Assembly (NCBI GenBank): GCA_028023455.1
Contig: JAQFVV010006844.1
Span: 173,302 to 237,301 of the forward strand
Source of the DNA: Epiperipatus broadwayi
Lineage: Eukaryota; Onychophora; Udeonychophora; Euonychophora; Peripatidae
Length of the DNA stretch: 64,000 nt
Direction: 5' to 3'
The notes beneath the pieces were generated by a model. It was not told the origin of the DNA, ran no database searches, and saw only the letters and a list, made by a program, of their open reading frames with translations. The translations under genes were made by a program, and so were the position numbers. Below are positions 46,359 to 58,104 of the stretch, one piece after another (the stretch's first letter is position 1; every line of letters begins with the position of its first letter).

Positions 46359-48731
46359 TGTAACGATATACAGATATGTCGTTACATTAATTTAAAAGAA
46401 AAACAAAGTTCGCAAATAAAAATAAATGTATTAAAAATCTATAAAAAAACTAGACGCTAAAATTAAAATGTTGTTAAATATATATATTCGCACAGATGCT
46501 AAACTTTAAAAATATTTTTTTTTATATATATAAATAAAAAAAGGTATTTGAACGTATTTTTTTTTTTGATAAAAAAATACAAGAGTTAAATATTAAAATA
46601 TTTAATATAAGTTAAAATAAAAACAGGTATTAATTAATTCCTGTAATCTATAAATGGAAATGATTGTTTATTATTTGAAAAACAAGCTAGCCCTCAAGGC
46701 TCTTATGTAATTAAAGGGTCAGATGGAAATTAGATAAGAGAAATTAGCTGGACCAATGGAAGCACCAAGCCTTGGCTCGGACCCTAACGAAAGTGATGGA
46801 TTGGTGACGTTTTGTTGTTTGAATCCGTGTGGATAATATAAAAAGGAGAAATATTGAGTATTGGGCAGTTCCAGCTGTTTGTTGTGAGAGATGGGGTAGG
46901 ACGCACATACCTCACTCTCTCTCTATTTTTAAAAATGAACTGATTGAGATACCGAAAGGAACCAGCTAATGCCTCCTCCAGAACATTATCTTCTAAACGA
47001 GAAGTCACGGGAATATAAAACAAGAACCTGGACTCTGCTACTGTAAGCTATCGACAATGAACTTAAAAATTTTTTTTAAATAATTAAGAACTTTCGTGAA
47101 AGCAATTTAAATGTTAAAATGGAATTTCTATTTGACCTTTAAGTTTAAAATCAATTGATGTTTAATTTTATATGTTTGTTATTGATAAAAAAATCATTTC
47201 CATTTATTTTAATTGTATAAATTATTTATTGTTTAAATTTTAAATGTATGAAATTTAAGTTGTTTATAGACGCTTGCATGGATTCGTTTGCGGTTAATTA
47301 TATTTTGGTTTTCATATTTGATCAAAATATATAGACATTCGATAAATAATGATACCTTACGGTGAGTATCTAAAATGTATTTATTCGGATGTCTTTTAAG
47401 TTATTGGTGACAACGCAAGTATCTTATGGTGAATACTATTGGGTTACTTATAAGTTTCCCTCTGCGATTGTCGCTATCAATAATTTTGTATTTTGATCGT
47501 TTATGCTTATTTTGAAATGTTTTTGACCGTGGAATCTATGTAATCGATCTATACCCAACATTTTAAAACAAATTGTATAAAGGTTATCTGTGCGAACATA
47601 TCTAAATGATAAATTTAAGTCGGGCGTGAACGGCTATATAGTTTTGTAAGGTTATATTAAGGGAGGGTAATCTTAGGTTATTTGTTTCGTGGTTGAATTG
47701 GCTCAATGGTTTCGATATATTTATGTAGGTAGTAAATGTAGCAGGAGATCCGCCACGTGCAGGATTACATATATACGCCGCACACCCTCTGTTGCCTATG
47801 GAATTGGATAGTAAGACGCAAGACGCAATCCATTCCTATGGAGTTTTATGTTTATTGTTCTACTCGCCATCAGAAGTAGCATTCCTGGTGGTGGAGAGCA
47901 ACAATGTCTTCTCACTATACTGTTCAGATGTGCATTCCTGACAGTATAGTCTATTTAGTGCCGTTGTATTTTCATGCTACATTGAATACATAAGTGTATC
48001 GGATGGTTGGCGTCAGTTTGACTTTGAATTTTTAGCCTAGGGTTAAATAAGGGAAGAATATTGTCTTTTCAAATGCAGATCTATGTAGCCTATTCATACC
48101 CGACCCTCTAAATAAAATATTAAACATTATAGCAAGCTATTTTAAATGTAAAATTAAAAGTTAATATAAAAATCTAAATGTTAAACTTATTCCTCGGGTT
48201 TAGAATGATTTTATATGTGCGTAAATAAATATTTTTCTGTGTTAATTTCTGGCAGTGGCTTTTATTATTTTTTTATTTATATCTAAATTTATAGATTTTT
48301 ATCTCTGCGTCTCCACTGAGCTAGTGACAATGGGCTAACGATCTAAATATGTAAATAAAGTGGAATCCTAACAGCGCATATCTGCCTACTTTATAAATTT
48401 TTCTAGGCTCAAATGCCTAGATGGCGCCCTTGGTAGTGCGGTGCGGTGCGATGCGATCTCCCACTTCGTTTGGATCGTTATAATATATATATATAGTGAT
48501 AGTATTCCCATAGGTTCAATGGTAGAAATAACCAGCTTAAAAAATTTGTTAAAAATAATAATTGTAATTTTTAAGTCATGTTGTTTATAGCTTTGCAATG
48601 GGAGATCCAAAATGGCAAACATAATTTAAAACAAGTCTAAAATGTGTATCAAAATTTTAAAAGCATGGTTAATATCAAAATTTATAAAAAAACATTCCTT
48701 AATAAAATTAAGATACCAATCCTACGTTACA
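46359..48731 (+). other. GC-richer LTR-like block
   Basis: Begins TGTAACGA and has CGTTACA at 48725-48731, but no target duplication is seen. The start also forms a hairpin (TGTAACGA/TCGTTACA within 27 bp). A TATA box ATATAAAAAG at 46837 is followed by initiator-like TCCAG and a donor-like ACT|GTAAGC at 47041. Hairpins: ACTATACTG...CAGTATAGT at 47918-47951, and CCTATGGAATTGGAT/ATCCATTCCTATGG at 47797-47843. Candidates are a solo LTR or a host promoter with first exon. No protein is encoded. Confidence 0.3.
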
Positions 48732-48734
48732 ATG

Positions 48735-48925
48735 AGGAACATTTTTTTGTTAAATGTCCTTTATTAAGATGATGAAATAAATCACCACATAATCATAAAT
48801 TCATTGATTTATATCTGACTTAAAATCACTTGTAAACAAACTTAACCTACATATAACATTTAAATGAGTTATTTATTTTTATATAGCGTGATGTTTATGA
48901 ATTGTAATAAACTAATGATCAGCTT
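48735..48925. other. AT-rich DNA, nothing recognised
   Basis: Short spacer between the GC-richer block and the family F foldback. Confidence 0.5.
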
Positions 48926-49535
48926 TTCAAGCTAATGCACATGCACTTTATGAATCGTAATAATAAATGAATACTCTCACTTCCAACACAAGATAAAGTC
49001 TTTGTGAAAGAATAGAATGAATCCACCTATTCTTTCAATCCAAATACTTAAGTATGGGCAAATCTTAAGTACTGGAAATGAGAGCATGAAGATATTAACC
49101 AATCACTTTAAATTACTTTTACGATGTCTGAATGAATGACGCCTGTGAAATTTACTAGCATTTACGATACGCTGATCATTAGTTTATTACAATTTATAAA
49201 TATCACACTATATAAAAATAACTCATTTACATATGTTTAATTTCATTTAAGAATGATGTATCGTAAATTCTAGTAAATTTTGCAGGCGTTATTCATTCAG
49301 ACATAGTAAAAGTAATTTAAAGTGATTGGTTAATATCTTCATGCTCTCATTTCCAGTACTTAAGATTTGCCCATACTTAAGTGTTTGGATTGAAAGAATA
49401 GATGGATTCATTCTATTTTTTTTCAAAGACTTTATCTTGTGTTGGAAGTGAGAGTATTCATTTATTATTAAGATTCATAAAGTGCATGTGCATTAGCTTG
49501 AAAAGCTGATCATTAGTTTATAACATTTAAATGTG
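48890..49535. repeat. Foldback family F, best preserved copy
   Basis: ~300 bp arms. AAACTAATGATCAGCTTTTC and complement mark the ends. GAATACTCTCACTTCCAACA, CTTAAGTATGGGCAAATCTT and TCTGAATGAATGACGCCTG pair with the right arm. The TGATCATTAGTTTAT end motif also occurs at the centre (49165). No hammerhead core. Confidence 0.9.
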
Positions 49536-49539
49536 CATA

Positions 49540-50250
49540 TATGTTCTTTTTTTAATGACTAGCCATAATAGAATAATGTTTTTAGAGGTTAAAAATATAT
49601 TTAGTAAAAAATCCATAAGAATAATAGAAAATCCCCTATAGGATATGAGATCAGTCAATATAAAGGTTAAATCTTATTTATTTTGATAGATGAAATATTA
49701 GTATATTATTTAATATCAAAATAAGGATAAATAATTGTATATTTATCTTTAAAATAATGTTATTTTAAAATGTTTTATGTATTTAAAATGAAAAGAATAT
49801 GACTGACTGTGCTGCATTGGAAATTAGAAGAAAGATTTCCATCATTTGGAAAAAATCTATCGCTAAGCAACTGCTCCTAAGTTTCACATTAAAACTAAAA
49901 TTGACTGAAAGAAGAGTTCAAATCTACATCATTTTTCAATCACGTGTTATACAGTATAAATGCTTGACAAAATTTAAGATTCTGTACATGAAAAATTCAT
50001 CTAGTAAACTTTATAAGTTTAAGTATAAAATTTGCCATTATGGCTACCCTTAGAGAAGCCATTGGACATTTGCCTTCAGAGGTGAGCCTTTGTGATCATT
50101 ATCATCAAAGATGATTTAATAATAACAGAATAATTAATTACTTATCTTATAATGCCAATAAAATTTTTAATTGGATAAATTCTCACTTTAACCTGTGAAT
50201 TATTTAAAACTGCAAGGAAATCAAGTCATATATCACATGACCTTATTTTA
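49540..50250. other. AT-rich DNA with an unassigned open frame
   Basis: The 84-codon ORF 49799-50053 is unusually hydrophilic (many Lys and Arg) for this region, but it matches no family I know and could be a transposase scrap. Nothing else seen. Confidence 0.35.
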
Positions 50251-50254
50251 TAAG

Positions 50255-50370
50255 CTTGTATTACAAATGTTATATAATGAGTATGCCGATAGCTCTTAAC
50301 AAGCTAGTCAGAAAACAAGATATTCTGAAAAGCTTGTTAAGAGCTATTGACATGCTCATTATATAGAATT
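50255..50370. repeat. Small foldback related to the family J end
   Basis: ATAATGAGTATGCCGATAGC then TCTTAACAAGCT faces AGCTTGTTAAGAGCTATTGA then CATGCTCATTAT. The AAGCTTGTTNAGAGC motif is the same as at the end of family J elements. Confidence 0.75.
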
Positions 50371-50869
50371 ATTTAAAAATATATAGCCAAAATGTTTGAG
50401 TCTTCAATAAACGCACATCTTGTGGATCATTTATTTTTTTCGCATGTCTTTGGTCATATGTTTCAGATAATTGTGATGAAATAAACATTTGAAATGAATA
50501 TATGAAATTAAATATATATGTAAAAAAAGTGTATACGAAATTAAAATTGCAATATGAGCTATGTATGTCATACTTATCTGGTAAAAGTGAACTGGATGTC
50601 TCAAAATGTATCCAGAATTATCTTACACCAATTCCTTGAAAAGGAATTAATTTGCAAAAGTAGAATTAATAGTATGAGTCATTTTAGTTACTGAGGTAAT
50701 GCCACAAATCTCAATATACGATTCTTACTGTTAATAGATTTTAAATATTACTTTATATACCACTTTAAATCATTGTTTTTTATGTAGTATATAATTTTTT
50801 AATTCATATTTTGTATACTGCTAGGATAAGTAGTAATTCTATTTTGGACTATTTACATCACCTAATATT

Positions 50870-51100
50870 AAATTTTAAAAAATTTCAAACTTTACTTAAA
50901 CTTTTCATATATCTTCAACTGCACATAGGTTAGTATATAGCACAACATTTTGAGAGGTATTATTCTCCTCTTCTTCAGGTGTTACTGGCTTGACCGGTGA
51001 ATATATTAGCATAGGAATTGAAACTGAAACTTTATATTTGTGGATATTAAAATTTAAAATGATGCTCTAATCAATTAGGTTGTTCCGATAAAGGCAACAA
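50870..51100. repeat. Family G, left arm (3' end of a second PLE type)
   Basis: On the minus strand: a tRNA-like stretch (GATTAGAGCATC ... GTTTCAATTCCTATGC), then CUGAAGA with an AGAGG/CCUCU stem and CAAAAU for CGAAAC, then the AAAAGTTTAAGTAAAGTTTG end. It lies directly 3' of a GIY-YIG-like ORF on the same strand. The facing arm is at 51780-51985. Confidence 0.75.
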
Positions 51101-51120
51101 TCCATAGAAATTTCATATAC

Positions 51121-51318
51121 TTATCTATGATAATCCTGATTTCTCCACTTTTTCCTAAGAGCAAGATTAATTAATGGTTTCCAGATACTATAAAATATCA
51201 CACTAGATTGATTTACGGGATTATTTGACATTGCAATGTGAACAACTTCATTAAATTTTCTTTTTTGTACGTTTACTTCTCTGTCAAATATTTTTGTTTT
51301 TAAACCACTAAACATCAC
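51121..51318 (-). pseudogene. GIY-YIG C-terminal fragment of a second PLE type
   Basis: The frame contains TKIFDREVNVQKRKFNEVVH, then IAMSNNPVNQSS and IWKPLINLA. This fits the PLE endonuclease tail (xxxRExxxxKRxxxEAxxI...NPxN...WxPLI). It is clearly different from the PLE at 44.4 kb. The N-terminal half is cut by the family C insertion at 51303. Assignment rests on pattern only. Confidence 0.5.
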
Positions 51319-51622
51319 ATGATCACTATCTTATACTAGCACAATAATTGTTATTAAACAATTCAAAATATAGCAAAACTCTCCATATAGTAGTGCCATC
51401 TTGTGCTAACAAGAGCAATCAATGGATGCCAGAAGGCTTGTGCATAAAATCCCTATCTAGTGCCTACTCATCCAATATCCCCAGACAAGCCAGAAACTAG
51501 TCTGGGGATATTGGATGAGTAGGCACTAGATAGGGATTTTATGCACAAGCCTTCTGGCATCCATTGATTGCTCTTGTTAGCACAAGATGGCACTACTATA
51601 TGGAGAGTTTTGCTGTATTTTG
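51303..51622. repeat. Foldback family C, near-perfect copy inside a family G/PLE element
   Basis: AGCAAAACTCTCCATATAGT and the complement flank arms of about 125 bp that match almost base for base. The centre keeps CCAGACAAGCCAGAAACTAG, with CUGANGA deleted. Near-identity of the arms suggests recent insertion or gene conversion between arms. Confidence 0.9.
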
Positions 51623-51779
51623 AATTATTTTTGTTTTTCCTAAACATATGTTCATTGGTACATACGTAGTCTACTACTTTAGATATGTCTACTTTTTAAA
51701 CCTCTTAGATTAGTATAAAAAATTTCTGTTGACTGTTAACTTTGATAAAATAACTTTATTTGTTAGAACATCACTTTAA

Positions 51780-51985
51780 ATTCAATGTTAATGAATCTAA
51801 AGATCCAAGTTCAATCCCCATCCTAGTACTGTCACTTGTCAGATCAATAATATCTGAAGAAAAGAGGAGAATAATACTATATGAAACATTGTGTTATATA
51901 CTAATCTTTGTGTGGTTATTAGCAGTTCAATGTATTTAAAAAGTTTATTTTTAAAGTTTGAATTGTTCTAAAGACATTTAATATT
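51780..51985. repeat. Family G, right arm
   Basis: Mirror of 50870-51100: AGATCCAAGTTCAATCCCCA (B box-like), then CUGAAGA at 51854-51860 and GAAAC at 51883-51887. Stem II is eroded. ACA-UUG-UGU could form helix III with U as the cleavage nucleotide, and AUAU/AUAU as stem I. Confidence 0.65.
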
Positions 51986-51989
51986 AGAT

Positions 51990-53710
51990 GGTGGAAATAG
52001 TTCAACATAATTATTATTAAAATGTAATCATTACAAACTTTAAATACTGGCGACATTATATATTTATTTTATGGTAATATGATTATAATCCATACTGTTT
52101 TATATAATATTAGCAATTTTAATTTAGCAATGGAATTATTTTACTCATCAAAAAAGATATTTTATGGGAAAGATAGATGTCACTACTGTATAGAACCTAT
52201 TTTGTATAATTCAAAATTACTGTTTGCCTAAGATAGTGGCGCATTATTTAATAGCTAATAACTACTTATTATTGTTTATAAAATAAATAATTTTTGATAA
52301 GCTTTGACAATTCTAAAATTATATTTCACTTAGAATAAAAAGTAGGTTAATTTAGTCATATTATTGCTATATATTTAAATTATAATTATTATTGTACATT
52401 TTTTAAAAAAAAAAATAAAGGATTATAATGTGAAAATATACAAAAACATAGATAAAGTAATTTTTAAAATATTTAGTCGAATTCACATAATTTTAAATTA
52501 TTATTATACTTTACAGATAGTATAATATTTTCAATTTTTAAAAAAAAAAATCCTAACTACTATTAACTGCACTTAAAACTTTAATTGCTATCATTAAACT
52601 TTGAAGTATGGTTTTAATCATCTAAATTTCTATCTAAAAATAATAATGATTTATGATTTATACAAAAAAGAATAATTTATTGCCAAATTTTAGTTTATTT
52701 ATACTTTATAATTAATGTAAATAATGTTTTTTTTTTTTTGTATTCTCTAGAATTATGTCATCTAAAAATATATTCATATTATTAGATTTTTACATTAAAA
52801 TAACATATATTTATTAAACGTTAAATTAACATATTTTTTAGAGGTATTACAAATTATAATGTCAAAATTATGCTTCTTTATGTATCTTATTACATAAACA
52901 TTAAAAATGTATGGGAGGTCCCAAGTTATGTGTGGCCGATTTTACTTGGGCTATAATTTATTTTAAAATGCAACCATTAAAAATAATAATAATAAAGCCC
53001 CAAACTTTAAGCATATTTATTTTTGGAAAGCTGTTAATAAATTTCGTTTTTGATTATTATTTTATTTGACAAGTGCATCAATATTTCATTTTACTTAAAA
53101 TATTCTAGATTATATATATATATCTGTTTGTAACATGTGAAGAAAAGCAGCTTGAAACAGAATTAAGAAAATAAAAAAGAGCGGGAAAGATTTTTTTTTT
53201 CACCATCTAAAAATTCGATATGCAAACTATCATTTATCATTAGAATGTGTTAAGTATTTATTAGCTTTATAAATTTTGACAAGATGGCGGCAACAAACTA
53301 AGAAGATTAGAAATCAGAGTTGCGTATTCATTTATATCTATTTACCATTGTTATTATTATTATTATTTTTTTTAAAAAAAATAGCAAAAGATTAGTGTGT
53401 ACTAAATTTAAAAACTTTTTTTAAAAATAATATATAAATATAATAATTTATAAATAAAACGTGATATTCAGTATATATATATGTGCACTGAAATGCCAGC
53501 TGGTTCTAAAATTTCTAATATTCCCTGACCTTCATTAATCTTTCAAGTATAATTTTACTTTATTTATAAATGTTTTATTAATGTGACCGATAAAATAAAA
53601 CTTTTAATATCTTTTTAAATTTATGATATGTGATGTAATGATGATATTGTGATGTATGCAAAACGACTTCCTCTTAGATTGGACCGTATTCTTAATACCT
53701 CTATTAGCTA
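51990..53710. other. AT-rich DNA, nothing recognised
   Basis: Only short A/T homopolymers and ATT repeats (53350-53368). CAAGATGGCGGCAACAA at 53280 is a GC-rich YY1-like motif in a poor context. Confidence 0.45.
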
Positions 53711-53714
53711 ATTT

Positions 53715-54375
53715 ACATATTTTATTCCAACTCAGATTTTCAAGCACCCTTCAACTATCCATACTATCTCATACAACTGATACACATGACCACACACATG
53801 TAGAAAAGCTAAATAATCACCAATATACGTATTTCGTTCTAAACCAGCACTCATTAAGCTTCCAGGTTTGTGAAGAGTGCCCAGTTTTCAAATATTTATA
53901 CATCAAGCTTGTATCCTGTCCATCCCTCTTATATGTATTTAAATGAATAAGGTCCTATACATGAGGGATCAGAGTGACTTGAGGTCAACATGGGCAAGGC
54001 AATAATATTGGCATCAGCATGGGATTTGAGTTTTCATCATCAGATTTTCAATGATATGGATGGCTAAAAAGTTGGAGATTAGAGTAGATTGAAGCTTGTC
54101 CATTAAACTATTTGCTATCTTAATATAAACTGAGCACTGATTATATATGTGTGTGGGAGTTGATAATCTGGACCAACTGATGAGTGCTGGTTTAGCACGA
54201 ATTATGCATATTGGTGATTATTTATCTTTTCTACACATGGTCATGTGTATCAGTTGTATGAGATAGTGTGTATAGTTGAAGGGTGCTTGAAAATCTGTGT
54301 TCAAATCCCCTGTATTTACAATTAAGCTCCCAGGTTTGTGAAGAGTGCCCGGGGTTTTCAAATATTTATATTTTA
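53715..54375. repeat. Family A, rearranged copy showing a head-to-tail unit junction
   Basis: 53725-53848 is a minus-oriented arm. From 53849 the plus orientation starts with a unit end (CTTCCAGGTTTGTGAAGAGT ... TTTTCAAATATTTATA), which runs straight into a unit start (CATCAAGCTTGTATCCTGTC). The unit then continues for ~475 bp to the same end sequence at about 54330-54370. This is a head-to-tail junction of two family A units. The plus-strand ribozyme (54177-54222) has CUGAUGA and GUGC/GCAC but GAAU for GAAA. Confidence 0.8.
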
Positions 54376-54379
54376 TTCC

Positions 54380-55665
54380 ATAAAACTATTATATACCACT
54401 ATGAATTTATCTACTTCCCCCCTATTTCTCCTTCTAATCTACACTCATGAAATCATTTATTTTTTCCTCAATCACATTTTAATAATAGACATTTTATTAG
54501 TACCCACTTTTATCCTAGTATCTCCATTTTTTTAATGTAAATCTAAACCAAAAATTAAAATAATTCTCTTAATCTTGAAACTTCATTCACTTTTATGATT
54601 CCCCACTCTCTATATAATACTTATTCTAATCCTATTTCAACTTTATACATTCCAAAAATACATTCAGTATTTGCTATTCTACATCCATATAAAACATGTA
54701 CAATTTCATTACACCAAATGACAATAATCTTTCTCTAGTGCTATTTATCATCCTTTTATAATACATATTTTTTATTCTTATTCATAAGTCTATGTTTCCA
54801 TCTAACCAATTTATCTATTCTATTTTCCCACCCATCATAATTATGAATCTCTAACATATTGTTTATACACTTATCCCATTTCGTATTATTTATTTTTCAA
54901 CTTTGAATATGTTAAAATGTTTTAGACCACAGTATTTATTACCCCCTCTGTGTAATCCAATTAAACCCTATTTTAATCATTTATTTTCATTTACATTTAA
55001 TTTCCTACATTAAAAACCATTACCCATATGTTTTTGTTGCTGTTTATCAATCACTATCAAATTTATTTGATTTGGCCTAAAAAATTGGAATACCCTATCG
55101 ATACCACATGTCTCATTTTCAAGTGTTAAAATAGATATCATCATCTCTTTTCAGTTATTCTCCACTCTTCATATTTGTTATATGAAAAGTGTGCTAGTTT
55201 TTAAATCAATCTCATTCAATTTTTTGCTTTTTGATTCAATTATACCTGCCCCCCCCCCCCAATTAATTATCAAAATAGTAATCTTTACTGCAAGAAAAGA
55301 TTGCCTTTTTTCATCCTTCAATTTTGCCCTTTCCATTAAGCACTATCATCTTATATTTTTCTACATTGAATTTAATTTTTATAATTCCAATTTATTTTTC
55401 TACGATAAAATTAATTCCAATTTATCTTGTAGCCTTTTCAAACATCTTTCACTTTATTTGTAAGTAATAATAAATCATCTGAAGATAGAAAGCCACCATA
55501 ATATGTATTTGGCTGATTTCCACTATGGAATTTTCAATTTTTATTCTGTTCCAACCACCAATTTTCTTAGAAACAAAATAAATAATAAAGATGGCAATAG
55601 ATATCCCTATTTGAATCCAAATTCTCATTTTACTTCTGCAGATTGTATATCTACAAGTATTTATT
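54380..55665. other. AT-rich DNA, pyrimidine-biased on the plus strand
   Basis: The plus strand is unusually C- and T-rich over about 1 kb compared with the rest. A C homopolymer is at 55250-55260. No coding signal recognised. Confidence 0.4.
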
Positions 55666-55671
55666 AAAACT

Positions 55672-55870
55672 GTTTTTAATATTTACTGAGGCTATAATCT
55701 CGAGAATATGCGTGTAAAATGCGATAGTAGGGACCTCTACAGGTGTTTTAACCACAAGCTGCTAAAACACCTGTAGAGGTCCCTACTATCGCATTTAACG
55801 CGGATATTCTCGAGGTTATAACCTCAGTAAATATTACTTACGTAATCAATGTGCGTTTAATAAATTTATA
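55672..55870. repeat. Foldback family B, full copy
   Basis: ATATTTACTGAGGCTATAAT with GTAGGGACCTCTACAGGTGT faces ACACCTGTAGAGGTCCCTAC with TTATAACCTCAGTAAATATT. The centre is AACCACAAGCTGCT. The right tail is TACGTAATCAATGTGCGTTT. Confidence 0.9.
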
Positions 55871-55879
55871 ATTGCAACT

Positions 55880-57005
55880 TTAAAAAACTGTTTTTATAAA
55901 TAATTATTACCTTTTTAATAGAATTAAATATATTTTCGGTTGATCATTTTTAACCATCCCAGATATAATTTCAGATTCCTCCTCAATATAAAAATGACAA
56001 AAATAATTATTAATTTTCTTTATAAAAACATTAAAATGAGCAATAATGAATAAATTATTCTCTGTCTTTCTTCCTTATCAAAATCTATTTTGAAGGTATT
56101 GCTATGCTAATTCTTTTAGGGTCCTATCCATTATTATATATGTCGAATATACTATAAATTATGGAAGTTGTTGCTACTGGTTTGTACCCAGCCAATAATA
56201 TAAAGTCTTTTTGTTTTATATAACAATGTAATCCTTACACCATTTTATTTATCTCGATTCTATCTATAACTTTATTAAAATCATTGCCTTCTTTCTTATG
56301 TCTATTAATATTTAAGCTGTATACCATTTCTTCATTTTGCTTTTTTTTTAATTGTACATATGGCTTTATTCAATTCAATATCCCTATGTTTATTCAGTCT
56401 CAGTTAACTTTTTAAGGAATATATTTCACATATTAATTTCTTATAATCAAAGTTTTAGGAATGAAAACAGTGAAGTGCCCTCTAGTAAGTTCATTATGAA
56501 ATAATCTATTAGATAGCCAACTTTTAAATTGTAAATTACGCTAATGCAATTTGTATTGAAAAAGTTTCATTGTTTGTAGATATGGATCAGGTACTCTTTA
56601 ACACGTAGTGCCACAAATACTGCGATATTGCTAGTACTTTGTACTCTTCCAATTGAATCAGAATTAGTCTTATGCCTATATAATATAAAATATCAATATT
56701 AAAAGATATAATGTAGATATTGAAAAAAAATCTTTTCCACAAATACATGCATATATCTCTCATAGCATAACATTCTCTGCTGTTACACGCACACATAAAT
56801 TTATCATATGTTTTTTTAAATTTTTTTTTGGCATAGTTTAAAAATATGAGCATTTCAAATAAATGTTAGATATATCAAAACCTATACTATGGATGTTTTA
56901 TTATGGTATCATCAGTAACAAGATCAGAGCATAGAGAAAATTTAAAAATATATATACATTAGTGCTTCTCTGGAGTTTGTGATGATAAAATTTTACATGA
57001 AACTG
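55880..57005. other. AT-rich DNA, nothing recognised
   Basis: No feature recognised in this stretch. Confidence 0.5.
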
Positions 57006-57007
57006 TA

Positions 57008-57440
57008 TGTTGGATTATTTCTACCAAAAATCCAAACTGTGTTTAAACTTTTCAAATACATTCAATTGTTAATAATAGCAAATATGTGATTATTTAACAT
57101 AATGTTTCAAATTTGTATGATTCTTCTCTATTCCTCAGGTGTTGCCTAACCAGTGACAGTAGTAATATGGGTATCAAACATGGACTTTTAGATTTGTGAA
57201 TCATGGTTAGAATGCCATCTTAAATTTATTAGTAATTAATGTAAAAGTTCTTGGTTTAATTCTCATGACTGAGCTATCACAGGTCAGCTCACAATATCCA
57301 AAGAAGGAAAATGAAATATCATTCAAAATATTGTTATATAATAACCTGTGTCTATTACTACCAGTTAAATGTATTTGAAGAGTTTACATAAAGTTTGGAT
57401 TTTTCTATAGGACATTTAAAAATTAATACAAGATGACAAA
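57008..57440. repeat. Foldback family G, full but eroded copy
   Basis: CAAACTGTGTTTAAACTTTTC faces GAAGAGTTTACATAAAGTTTG. Both tRNA-like parts are visible (GGTATCAAACATGGACTTT; GTTCTTGGTTTAATTCTCAT). The hammerhead-like core is lost (CCGAAGA-type remnants). Confidence 0.7.
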
Positions 57441-57469
57441 AATAATCCAGTATATACATGTATACTTTA

Positions 57470-57692
57470 TAATTAAAACAGGCAAAACTCTCTATATACA
57501 TATTGCCACTCAGTGCAAGCCAGAGTAATCAATGAATGCCAGAAGGCTTGTGCATAAAATCCCCATCCAGTGGCTACTCATCCAATGTCCCCAGACTAGT
57601 TTCTGGCTTGTGGCATTCGTTAACGAGAGGCCTTGGATCTGAGAGCACTGCACCTAGATCTTAGAAATGGTGATCATGTGATGTTATACTTT
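57470..57692. repeat. Foldback family C, left arm plus right tail
   Basis: The complete left arm (CAGGCAAAACTCTCTATATA to GCTTGTGGCATTCG) is followed by AGGCCTTGGATCTGAGAG and then directly by the right tail AAATGGTGATCATGTGATG. Most of the right arm is deleted. Confidence 0.8.
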
Positions 57693-57699
57693 ATAATTC

Positions 57700-58100
57700 C
57701 TTTGATTTTTGAATTTTGTACAATAGAGTGAAAATATATTATCAAACACTTTAAATACTATAAAAAGAAATGGTGCACTCATATATTAAAAAGTGGTTTT
57801 TATATAGAAAATGGTTTATATATTTGGCTAACATAAGAGTTTCCAGAGACATTTATAATTTAGCCATATAGTTAAATAGTGTATTCTTCATAAGAAGATA
57901 AAATAAGGGGGGGGGGTTATCCTTCACCATTTGATGCTTTGTTGTTTCTTTTTTACTGTTTTACAATAAATAAAAATCCAAGATATTTTTTTTGGTTTTC
58001 TAGATAATTATAATAATCACATAAATGTTCTGAGTATTCATACAGAAAAAGAGTCTATATAATTTAAACTTTGCTTTTATTAATGCTTAGCATGCTGTTG
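57700..58100. other. AT-rich DNA, nothing recognised
   Basis: A G homopolymer lies at 57906-57916. No other feature. Confidence 0.5.
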
Positions 58101-58104
58101 ATAT

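Noticed and set aside
47918-47951. Pre-miRNA hairpin ACTATACTG...CAGTATAGT
   Set aside because: The stem is only about 13 bp with a bulge and does not extend convincingly. Too short for a miRNA precursor.
46359-48731. Solo LTR with ends TGTAACG/CGTTACA
   Set aside because: No target site duplication, no second LTR and no clear primer binding site. Kept only as a weak possibility.
55672-55870. Hammerhead in families B, E, F and K
   Set aside because: Family B has CUGAGG and a short CCUC stem but no CUGANGA...GAAA arrangement. No core was found in E, F or K. These are kept as plain foldbacks.
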